Shown here: piece after piece, positions 35,336-47,900 of the stretch | How the letters are laid out: each line of letters opens with the position of its first letter | Position numbering within the stretch: position 1 is the first letter of the stretch | Assembly: GCA_944472155.2 (NCBI GenBank) | Contig: OX235271.1 | Span: 102,623,256 to 102,687,255 of the forward strand | Source of the DNA: Trichobilharzia szidati | Taxonomy: Eukaryota; Platyhelminthes; Trematoda; Strigeidida; Schistosomatidae | DNA length: 64,000 nucleotides | Direction of reading: 5' to 3' | The notes under the pieces: model-generated | Seen by the model: only the letters and a program-made list of their open reading frames with translations | Database searches by the model: none | Told to the model about the DNA's origin: nothing | Made by a program: the position numbers and the translations under genes

Positions 35336-38300
35336 TGTCTATTTGATGACGTCACTGCATATTAACAGATCAATAATTTAGCTAATAACCCTAAGTCGTC
35401 ATATTTAGTTGTATTACAAACTTGGTGTTTGGCAGTATACATACGTGAAACCGGCCAGATAAGGCGACTTCAGAGTATCCAATGGTGCAGAATTATTATT
35501 CAACTTGCTAAATCCTACTTAGTTTTTACAGTGTGCTATTGCATAGAGACAGAAGTAACAGTCTCATAATACTATAGTGAATCTCCATCTCACTAACTAA
35601 GCTTAACGTGCATTAATCCGAATTCACATATTTCACATAAAGCTAATTCTACATATAAGTATACAATATGAATACACTGATTCTATTAATACTAAGCAAA
35701 ATTCTCATGCAAATAAATGTATTTGTAGTCCACAGCTGGTTTTTATTTTGACGTTGTATGCATAAGTAAACATCATGTTTTTCAGTATTAGAGAATAATA
35801 CGCAAATTTCAAGACAATCTCTGAGACATCCACACTGATGAGGCATCACTCTCTCATCAAGATTAATTGCAGATAAACTTTACACTAAATACGCTTACAT
35901 CACAGGAATTATTGCAAATGTGTAACTGATAAAATGATCCACAATCTCAGTGATGTCTAGTGAACATAGTTTTTTCAGAAACTTCATGCATTTATTCCCC
36001 TTGATGAATGTGAATAAGTTTTATGAATCCTGCAGAAGTTAAATTCTCATATTTAGGAATCTGTAGCCATCAAGTATAAGCTGAACATGCCTAAACTCTA
36101 AGCAGCTATACACAGTATTATCTACATAGACAAATACTTAGAATATTGTAAGATACACAGACCTGTTGTTTTGATGAGGATAAAAATGTCATATAATGCA
36201 ACCTAGATATTCAATCGTGACACTGCATCTGTACTGCTTCACGTAAGTAATTAGGAGAAATTCATCTCCACTACTGGTGATCAGAAAGATTGTGGCATAG
36301 ATATTAAGCATACAGCGCCAGTGGAAACGGCAAAACAGACAGTAGATTGATAGTAATAGAGCTGATTGGATTCAGTTCTCATGATGAACGCAATCCATGT
36401 GCATAATAGTTCTATACATTGAATTAATGCACTAAGTGAAACAGTGAAGAAATTTAAATGAATGATTGTCTTCTCCACAGTACTGCACTTGCAATGATCA
36501 TGAGAACCACCTACATTTGTTAGCCTAGCAGTCAGCTAAGCACAATATAATAAAATTTATATGTTTTATATACATTTAACCCACATAACCCGTATTACAC
36601 TGCACCAATCAGTGCATTTGTTATAAAATCCACTTAGAAATAACCTTCCAACTTACGATGATTCCTGTTCAAACACAGATAAGGTGAAAAACACATATAC
36701 ATGATAAATAAGGTTCCCACAGAACGTTCTGTTAGCATCTATAGGTAAGTTCCATGTACTCGTAGCATTCTTTTGTCAAATAGTACTGTTTTCACACAAA
36801 AATATGATGCATCGATGTACTGAGACGTGAAATTCTTATTAGAAGATACTATCTGAAAGGTGATGCTCCTACATAAAGTAGACTATATGTGTTAATTTAA
36901 CAAGAGAAATTTCAACCAACGTGTCGAATAAGTACAGCCAGACTTTGTCATCTAAATGGCATTGGATATGGTATGCAAGTTGAGAGGGAGTTTGACATTT
37001 ACGCTTTCTGAAGGTCACTTGATGTTTAGTGGGGAAAACGTGCACTGACAGTCATGTAGGTTCACTAGTTCGTACTTCACACTAGGACCAGATTGTAAAT
37101 CAGATTATTATCTGGGCCGATTTGTCATCTCAAGTATGATATGCGTTAGTTTTGGGAGTCATTGGTGATCATATATGAATAATTTGGGGCAAATCACAAA
37201 TTTAGGGAATTATGAAGGGAATATAACAACTTTTCCCTAATTTTACCTAAAAATGCTTCTAAAACCCCTCAAACATTTCACTCGAGAGTTTGAGAATACT
37301 ACACGTATTAGAATGCTACTATTTAATTTCAGTGTCTAAATGATTATATTAATATAAATCCACTTCAATTCGCTGGTTTTCTTTACTTGGGCTTGCACAA
37401 TGTTTCGAGAGGTTACCGTTTGACTTGAGATTAAATGTTACACCGGAAACGTTTTATTTAATACCGTGCTATAGTTCTGTTTAGTTGTGTCTGGTGGTGC
37501 ACTTAATTACTTCAAAATGGAGTATATCATACTGTTTTTGATGTTAAAGGTCATACACCTTTAATGGGATTACTTGTTAAGTGATGGTGTGCAGTCTGAA
37601 GTTCGTTCTAAGTATTTTAAACGTATGTATTACTGTTCATGTCTTGCACATGTTTAATAAATTGTGGTTGTCTTTACCTCCATACCCAATGGGTCAAATT
37701 GAGAGTAACTATTTCTATTACTGCGTAACTTATGAGTTTCACATCAACCTCTGTGTACCGTAATTTATTTGGCAATTTCATGAGGTTTATAGTAGTGGTG
37801 TTGATAATTACAAAGACTGTCACGCATTGCTTTAACGTTAAAGAAGGTACATGGTAAATTAACTTGCTCTAGCTATCATCTGATCTGCGTTTTATTCAAA
37901 GCAAAGTGTATTAAATTATGTAAGTCTTAAAATAGTGGGGAATTGTCGCTTTTAAACATTAAAGGTACCTTTTGCAGTAAAATTACTTGTTGCCTAATAT
38001 TTACAACTTTGAGCAATGAGGATGACTGCATGCATGAGGTTTTCCAAATAAAATTTTATAAATGTTAAAAAAAACCTATTTGTTTGTATACACTTTATAT
38101 TAACGTCTTGTGCAGTTACGAGAGAAAATTACTCTGTTTGACAGAAATCAGTCTGTGGTAGCTTCTTTGGAAGAAAGTTTTCCACAAAGTTAATTTGTGC
38201 TCAGTTTTCAAATAAATAAACTAATCCAATAGAAGTTGGCATTACTGCTTAGCCCCCACTTAAAAACTGAGCTATTGTTAGATATATAATTCGTTTGGTG

Positions 38301-38997
38301 TCACCGAGGCTATGTGAAAACTGTACTTAGGATATGGTCTAGTGGCTTACCACTCTATTATCAACCAGTGTCATGGGCTAGAATTCGGGCCTACCCGTTT
38401 TATCCTGTACAAATGGATAATATCATCAGCCGTAACAGAATAAGTATGATTCGAAACTGACAAAAAACGGAGTTTTAAGAACCCGTCAGGCGGGATTTAC
38501 AGCGAACATATTTGCAGCTGCATAGTTCTGTGGTAAGCACACTTTTAACTTTCCTTTAGCGTCAAAGTGTCATTCGATTGTTTGAAAACTTTGATCTAGT
38601 GCATATCTTTAATCTACCTACTGACATTCAAAAGAGAAATGGCCATACTCTTCAGTATCCATCGAGAAATATTTAGATTCAAGACGTAATTTGGTGATGG
38701 ATGGATGTATTCTATTGATTGAGGAAGGTGAAATTGTGTGTTTGTTAGATCAAAATATGAATAATCAAACATGTGAATTTCCACCTGTTTTCCTATTTCT
38801 AGATATCACATTTTGAAGTTTCTTCAACAGACTGATCAGTACCCATGTCATTCGTTTCCTCCTCATTCTTCTACCCGTTACTTTTGAAAGTACATCAAAC
38901 ATCTAGAGAGTAATATGTTTATCAAACATTGACACAGTCAACAGACTCGTGATTCTACAATTTTATATTGAAATAGATTACTTTTATATCATCGGAA

Positions 38998-41900
38998 ATG
39001 ATTATCAGATTAAAAAAAGTTCACTTATCATTTGTGCACCCTATCTCATACTACTCCACTCGGCATACTTCAGGATCATATGGTCAAAAAGCCGTAAGTA
39101 TACACTTAGTGATAATTGGTTTTAGACACCAAAGAAAAGCAAATTAGAGGTTTGGGAGGGAATAAGTGTGAAGGAGTTGTCATCTGCAGCCAAAATATCC
39201 CCTCATATAATCCTTCAAACTCTCAACTCATCACTAGTTACAAAACAGAAAGCGAATAACAATTCAAGTATGATCATTTTTACACAAATAGTAGAAATTC
39301 AGAGTTGGAAGATAAAAAGATAATTGAAACTCTAGTGAGATTAATGGGATTCACGCCAGTTTTTAGGCGTCAGGTCACTGAAGAAACAATTGACTATGAT
39401 GCTTATCCAAGGTTAGTAGATTCGGTCATATTTTCTATATCATTCTGTTAGCAGTATTGGAAGTATTCGGTTTTTCTTTAAAATTATGTTGATTCATACA
39501 AGTTGTATTGATCTACCGAATTGGTTTTTATTCGGTCCACCATAGGAAGTTAATCTAAAACTACTGCCTTTTTATGAGTTTTTAAATTATATCTGTTACT
39601 TCTAACTAACCGAGTGGTTTTGATATGAGAATTACTGAAATCGGCTATTGAAATTTTACTAAATTTGTTAATCTGTTGTAAATTGGCCTTACATCAATCT
39701 CTAGTATGAATAAGTGGATGCTGATAGACATCAGTACTACCTGTATAATGTCTTTATTGAAAAAGTCTATTATCTATAAAGCTACCATCATTCAAAATAA
39801 GTAGTCAAACCTATAATTTGAATTTACTGGGTTTTATAACTTGAAAACAGAACCTTAAACTCTAACGCCTCAAACATTCCATTCTTTATAGGTAGATAGC
39901 CCCAGAAGTAACTAAAATAAATACATCGTTGATTTGTGCTCAAACCATATGCGCATAGCACGGTTTAGGTAGTGAGACAGTATTATTAGCTCTCACGCAA
40001 CAGATGTGGTTTGTCTCTTTGTTTTTTGTAGTTATTGAGTAGTACATACCACTCTAATCTTTGGGCCGGCCGATAACTGCTACCTTGACATGGTGTTCGG
40101 GCTTGCATACCGCAGTGACCCAACAGGCTACACTGGTTGGAGCTTATGTTACTGCAGGTCCTACCATGTCAGAAAGGTTGTTTGGATAGCGGTTAGACTG
40201 AAAGCGTACATGGGCCCCAGAATCCAGACGGGTTGGATGGTCACCAGTTACCATGGGAACACAGCTCCTGACGCTGCTCCACTGCCTTGTAGATCCGACT
40301 TCAAGTTAAAGGCTCAGGGGTGGTCTTTTAATACAACTACCTGCTTTAGTCTGGGTGCCCGGGCAATATTCCAGCCATCGGACTAACACTAACAATCTTT
40401 GATTATGAAACCACCCTCTTCTGTTACACTCTAGTCGGCATAGAAAATTACTGATGCACTTGAGCTTTGCTGTCGTTAGTCAAAGGTCACTATCCTACAA
40501 GGTATATATTCTTTTCAGTAATTTGGCAAAGTATTCTAAACTCCATTAATGCAGATAACTCTTCATGCTTACCAACTCTAATATCTAACTGATTTAGTAT
40601 TATTCCCCAAAGATTATCGACCAATGTCGAACTCATTTCATAACGCTGTGAACACTTACTGAGGTAACTGTAACGCAGGGTTATACCCACGGAACCACTC
40701 TTTTTAATTTCCGAAGTTAGCCAAAGATTGTATTGCAGTGAAAATTAAAATAATCTAACAAAACTGTAGCACCCACTTGTGCTGTTTCTGCGTTACTGTA
40801 TAACATACGGCAAAGCTTAGACAGCCTCGTTGCAGTCCTATAATCTGAGAAGATAGTACCAAGAAATGCCGAGATACTAATAAAAACCTACTCGACAAAT
40901 TACAGAGTTTTATACAATCAGACCCCCTTATTACTTTGAACAAAACAGAAACTCATATTTGCAACATCACACCAGCTCGTTTTATTTCGCGCATTCCTTT
41001 CAACTGAGTACATCCTAAACAAAATTTCTGAACATATTTTTTTGCCCCCAGAGACTTCGATTATTGATAGAACGTATAAGTGACATAATTGAAAAAATGA
41101 TATAAGCAGACAAATTATTCATTGTTAAAAACTAACCATTTATAGTGTAATCAAACAATAGTGGTGGGGGTAGAGTTCAGATTCCGCTTAGGAACAAGGG
41201 TTAACTAGAAGCATAATACAAGATCGAACAAAAAAGTGAATTTATATAAATTATGATGGATGTGAGTGAATAGTAATGTAAAATTATGACATAGACAAAC
41301 AATCAAGTAAATTTGGAAACTTAACAGTGAGTTCAACTCGGTAAGTGGAAATTATTCTCAAAATTAAGTGGAATGTTATGAAACAGAACAAAACAATCAC
41401 AGTTAACAGGGTAGTGATATGTTAGTCACATTATCTTTCTGTATACAGAGGTTAGGTCGAAGTCTTTTGATAGCGATGGCTTCTGCGAACCAAAGTAACC
41501 ATGGTTTTCTTTGTGTGTCGATTATTTTGAAAGCCTTACAAACTTCCACTGTGTTCTATGTCAATTAGGTGCCTAGCAATTGTAATTAAGAACAATTTTC
41601 TGCCTTTCATACGGAGACTTTCAGGGATATGCTTAGACGCTCTCCTCTCAATACTTCCTATGTACTTGCTGCCGCACGTGCAAGTGATTTGGTAAATGGA
41701 GTCGGAGATGGCATGAACACGATACATATCTACTTTTGACTGTGTTAACGAACATCGTGTTGTAAAGTGGAATGAGTCTGAAGGCGGGAATTGTTCTTTA
41801 CGCTGCACCCTTGATTCTTTTTCCGGTTCTTGTGGATACTTATTTCCGCTTCGTATGCTAGACAGATACGAACTGTTTTTTTTCAACTTTCTGGTTTCAG

Positions 41901-44900
41901 TTTGGGTGTTTTTTCACATCCATATTTTAATATGAACTTTCGGGGATATCCATTCTCTATAGTTTGGTTTGTAAGGGTTAGTTTTGTTTTTACAAGTTGA
42001 TCACGGATTGATATCAGTTAGAGAACCATTGAAAACCAGGGAGTACTGGACAGCTGTTTCATCCTCCTACCTAGGGAATCATCGGCAGTATGCACCCACT
42101 GGGGTTCGAACCCAGGACCTTCCGGCTACAAGGCAAGCTCGTATACCATTCAGACACTGGGACCCGATTCAATGGCCAATGCATGAATTCTAACTTCTAC
42201 CAATTCCTGATTTAGCGCGACCCCAACCAATGTCGTCGGTGGGACATCCATCCTCACACGTGACACCTTGATGGACCTCACTGGTCACAACTTCTCATCA
42301 GAACTTCAGGAAACTCCATCCTGTAGCAAGTCACTAGCGGGCATCAGATTAATTTTCTATAGTTTGGTTTGTAAGGGTTAGTTTTGTTTTTACGAGTTGA
42401 TCATGGATTGGTAGGAGTTAGAATTCATGCACTGGCTATTGAATCGGGTCCCAGTGTCTGAATGGTATACGAGCTTGCCTTGTAGCCGGAAGGTCCTGGG
42501 TTCGAACCCCAGTGGGTGCGTACTGCCGATGATTCCCAAACTAGGAGGATGAAACAGCTGTCCAATATTCCCTGGTTTTCAATGGTTCTCTAACTGATAT
42601 CAATCTATGATCAACTCGTAATATCCATTCTCGATAAGGTTCTTTTCGATAACTGTGAGTTCCTTCTTAATCTTATCTTTTGAACATTACGCCCTAGCTC
42701 TGCTAAAGAGCGTTCTTACTAGGCTCCGTTTGTAGCCGGTCAGGAAAAAGCTACGATAATCTAAGTATTGACCAGTCCGAATTTCTTTCCCATAGACAAA
42801 TTTTTCAATCGTTCTATCATTTCTCCTTTTTATGTTGGGATTCAGGAAGCGGGACTAATTGTCACGTTCACGACCCATTGTAAATGCAACACGGGGATGG
42901 GCCGCATTGAGTTTTTCAAACACCGTAGATGCTTAGTTTTTATTATTACAAACAAAAAACGTGTTGTCAACATACCTACAACCATAGGTAGTCCTATCTA
43001 TTTCCGGCTTCATTCGAGTCTTTAGGACGAGCCATGAATATGTTCGCGATAACTGGACCCAGAGGTGAACCCACAACCACCCCATCAATTTACGAGTACA
43101 GCTGGTTGTTGAATTGGAACTGAACATTCTTTGTATGAAAAAGCAGTCATTTTCGTAGCTCATTTTCAGGAAAATGAAGTAGTTCAGACTGGTGGCATAT
43201 GCTTCTCACTGATTCCTCATTGGGTATGCTAGTAAACAGTGAATAAACTTCGTATAACGCAAGAAATTTGTCTGAAATATTCAGTTAATCCGATTCTTGT
43301 GAAAATTTGAAGGAATCCTTCTTTTCGAATTGGTTTCAGCTTTTGTGCCAACCATTTAGTCAGTTTATAGCATAGTAATTTCACCATTGACATTATAGGT
43401 CTCAATGGAACGTCATAGTTGTGGACATTGAGCTGATCATACGTAATCGGTAAACGTGAACCCCTTGGTTTAAGGTCATTATAAGTGTTCTATTGACTAG
43501 TCATTCTCTAGGCAGTTCCTTGAGGTGTTTGTTTACTCTGTTTTCGAAGGCTGTTGTTGCATCGGTATTTTGGCCTATCCATTTGGAACCTCATCGTAAC
43601 ACCGAGAAACATTGTCATTTTAAACACGTTGTCCTACCGGTTCATTATTACGACGCCAGAAACCTTGTCTGCTTTACGAATAACTATCTTGTCATTGTTC
43701 CGCAGGTTCCTTAATGTGAGCCTTTGCTTTTTAGTAAACAGTTTTCACTATACAAAAGGAGGAATGTGAAACTGTCCTGCAATATCAACCATTTTGGATT
43801 TAAACCGAACATTTTTATCCTCGTCTATGAGTTTCAAATAAGATAGTTAGTCGTGTAGATACTCAAACTGTGTCGCTGTATCAATTGTGCTATCAAAGGA
43901 GTTGGGTATGTGATACTTGAGTCCTAAAGATACAGCTTCGGTCCCGACTTTGTTTAGTTTTACGTCCGATAAATTTTATGCGTATTTTTCCGGGGATTGT
44001 AAAGGTTTTCCATATATTTTCTCCACTACTGAAGATTTTCTGAGTTTTTTCCGTATGAATTTCCTGTTAGCAGTTGTGAGTCTTGCATGAGGTTGATAAA
44101 CTTCTTACGACACATCAAATTGAGGCTTTCCAGTAGACCGCTGAAGTGGTGATATGTATCTGGGAAAAATCAACATCCGATATGATGATAAGACGTGCGA
44201 CATTCTCCCAAGTGAATGATAACTCACATTCTCCGAAATTCACATCTTCCTGTTATATATATATATTCTCCAGAAATCGATTTCTGGAATCCAAAGGATT
44301 CCAACACTCGATGTCTAACTTCAATATTACTCCACCTATTATAGCACCTAAAACGGGAGATAGAACGTAGACACGTACGACCAAAGACAGCTAGCTAGGC
44401 TTTTCATGATTCCAGTGGTGATGTTTCACAGCCATAATGGAGGAGAGAAAAAAGTGCGGAGCAGTACTGACGTCCTTTGGTCGATAGCAGGATATTACGT
44501 TGACGCCAGAGGTGATGAAGGTTGGTAAATGTCACTCGAGCCTTTTGTATACGTGCTGAGATTTTATCGTCTTCTGATGAACTTCTGTATGAAACATAGT
44601 TTTCAGTTAGACGTAATATAAACTACAAAAAGGAATTGTAATCCACATTTTGGAACTAATAGAACCAAAGACTGTACACTCTAACATATGGGGTGAATTT
44701 TCCAATACCAAGTTCGTTAAATTCCAGGACAGAGACGTTGCATTCCAATTTGAGAAGTCCATGTAGGTTTTGCAGTCAACCAAGAGTCACACGTAATGTG
44801 TGATTGCTGACGTGTTGTTGTGATCAAGTGGGCGAGGTGGCCTTAAATATCTTACACCGTAATTGAATGTCAAATGTATGAGAGTGAGATGCACGCAATT

Positions 44901-47900
44901 AAAGCAACTGCTTGTCGACCAATTACTTTTAGTTCTATGATAGTCAGAATTCGAATGGTGTGATTAGATTGAAAAGCAACTGAATTCTGGTACACTGGTG
45001 ATAAGCTGGATCCCAAAAGAGCGAGACAGTGTCTAGACCAAGTCGATATTACTAACAAATACCACCAGTTCCTGTGAACATTTTCCTAACACTCATATCA
45101 ACCAGAAAAACGCACCATCTTCTAATTTCTCTTGCTTTTTTATTACAAACCATATTGTGATCTGAATAAATCGCGTCTACACTGGAAACGGTGGTGACTT
45201 TGTACTTGGTAGTGTAATTTGCAAATGACAAATGGTAAAGAAATATCACAGACCCGTTACTTATTTTTTAAGATCTGTGCTAAGTGATATTCATAAAAAT
45301 TTAATTTATACTATTTTTGTTCAAATTCTAACCACTTTTTCAGACCGCCGTGTCTTCCAGAAATATGTGAACCTCGCCCTCCTATTGTCGCAGTCTTGGG
45401 TCATGTAGATCATGGGAAAACAACACTGTTAGACGCCTTGCGTTCTAGTAGAGTTGTAGATGAGGAGTTCGGAGGTATAACTCAACATCTTGGCGCGTTT
45501 ACCGTATCTCTGTCATCTGTTGAGCAAAATGCTGGTTGTACACTTTCTAACTCTAACTCATCTTCTCGGAGCATTACGTTTCTGGATACACCAGGTCACG
45601 CAGCATTTTCTGGTATCCGTTTACGAAGTGCGAAGGTGACTGACATAATGCTCCTAGTGGTCGCTGCTGATGACGGAGTTAAACCTCAAACTGTTGAGGC
45701 GATTCGTTATGCAAAAGAAACAGATAGTAAGACTTTTGGACTTCTTTTTTTATTTAGTCAAAAACTCATGCCAAGTAATAAAGAATTTAAATCACCAGAG
45801 AATTTATTCCTCCTGTGCAGATTCCTTTGAAAGGTTTTGTCAGCATTAGTTGCCTTTAAGTTTAAAAGCGATGTGAAATAAGTGTTCTATTAATTGGTAC
45901 GGAATAACAAGAATTTTATTCAAAACCTAAGTATTACACTGAACTAAAAGAATTAGACGTTTCGTGTAGTTGGTATATGATGGCTCGTTGATTTTTTGTA
46001 TGTTCACCTCGGAGAACGTTTATTCCTCTCTCTCTTCTGTCTAACTATTCAGTATATACTAGTGCTCTTCTCAGCTAATTGGCTTTTCTCCATTATCATT
46101 CTTGCCATTTTTCTCTGTCTGCGTGGATTTTATTTCTCTCTTGAAGTTATAACTAACTCATTTAAACATTCGATTTTCAACCACAAGATGCGAGTCTGAA
46201 GTTTTTATGTACTCATAAACACTTATATGTCACCATTAGAACAAGAAAGATAATATTTGCAGCATAAAACATGCATATTTTATTACGAAGCTTCTTTCTA
46301 ACTACAAACAGCCTAAATTATGCATGAAATTAGTGAAAAAGGAACATGTAGTTTTCATTCTGCAATCAGGCGTTTGGCGTGGGGATCGTAGTTTAAAGAA
46401 ACACCAGTGTATGAAATGTGATGAAGTAATCATTACATCTGACAAGATAAAACTAGTTATTTAATCATAGATTTAAAAGAAGATTCTTGAAGTTCTGGTA
46501 AATGGCTTAACAACAGAGCAATAATTAACTAGCAACACACAGAAAGAAGATTGCACAATGATCCACAAATAATAATTTAGAAGCAATCAGAATGAGTTAA
46601 GTGGTTAAAATCATAATTGAAAACAACAGAATACACAATTATTTAATCAGTGAAATAACTGACAACAGGATGAATTTAGATTAATCGCGGATTATTTTCT
46701 TTACATATGTCGGTTTTCAGCCGTTTGATAATTATAGATTAAATAAACCAAATTAAAGTTGAATTTCTCTCCTTGGTAATAATGGTGAGTGAAGTTAGAA
46801 TATCCACTTTCTTTCTCTATTTGATTGACGGCGAAGATTTGCACTCAGAGTGACCATGGAAAGGAAATAACCTACAGAATTACGTAGGAGTTTTAAGTAG
46901 TTAGAAAAATAAACATACAAGCAAAAGTTAAGTCAAATCAACAGAGTTGTTACCATGATAGTAGAAGTGGTTGAATAATTTTCTTTTGTATGCATAGTTC
47001 TGGTTCTTCTAACTGAATGGCTAGGGCTTCTGCAATGCAAAGAAGACGGAAACGTATTGTCTTTGGCAGGTTGTTCTTCACTTTGTAGATTACTTTGAAG
47101 GAGGCGTTTGTTGAGATGGAATGACCAGTGGTGACGAGATGTTCGATTATTGCACTCCTTATACGGCCACTACTTCCTTTCTGCAGCCACGCTGGATAGT
47201 GTTCTTTGACCCTTTTTGACAGGATGCGCGTCGAACGACCGATGTACCTGGCTCCACAGCAACAGGTGAACTGATATATACACATAGAAGTGGTCAGGTG
47301 CGGGATCTTGTCCTTTGGGCTTCTGCAGATCAGCGGGCGACTGGAGAACACTACTCTCAATGTTGCCGCGAAGAAAGTTCTTCTTAAAGAAGTGGAAATT
47401 CTCCTCCTAAGGACATCACTGAGTAGGTCACCTTTGAAGTCGAGGTTCATATAAAGTATCTTTTTTGGCACGGATGGCGTCTCTTGCTTTTGGATTTTCT
47501 GTTTGATGTTTTTGTCTATGAATCTTGGTGGATAACCGTTTTGTATGAAGATTTCTTTCAGGAAGTGTAGTTCTTCTTCCAGGGTATCAGAGCTGCAGAT
47601 GCGTCGGACGCGAGTAGCAAGAGATCTAATTAGGTTTCTTTTTCGACTGATTGGTACCCAGCTGTAGAAGCTTGTCAGTTGGCCGTTCCATGTGGGTTTC
47701 CTATGGATGGACCTTCTTAAAGTTCCGTCAGCTCTCCTTGTAAGTTCAACATCAAGAAAAGGAATTTTAGATTCGTTTTCAATTTCAAGAGTGAACTTTG
47801 TAGCTGAATGGCATTTGTTGAATATTTGTAGTAACTGATTAAGATCGTGACCATCATCACAGATAATAAAGATGTCGTCCACATATCTAGCATACAATTG

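Larger units (their letters stand above)
30400..38990. other. long gene-poor stretch upstream of MTIF2
   Basis: No known gene or clear retroelement domain was recognised. Candidate ORFs at 31277-31546 and 34116-35335 are listed separately. A minus-strand hydrophobic ORF at 36281-36478 (LSALIQCIELLCTWIAFIM) and a Cys-containing one at 35649-35849 (HQCGCLRDCLEICVLF) are unexplained. About 38330-38400 resembles a much decayed tRNA-derived SINE head (GGTCTAGTGGCTTACCACTC). Confidence 0.4.

Noticed and set aside
39268..39291. 24-nt intron in MTIF2 exon 2/3
   Set aside because: Too short, and it leaves the next exon in a stopped frame; extending to 39302 gives a 35-nt intron and restores the frame.
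41968..41985. telomere-like AAGGGTTAG at the end of the composite SINE
   Set aside because: Little more than one repeat unit, and it recurs as part of the roughly 48-bp element repeat at 42360; chance is enough.
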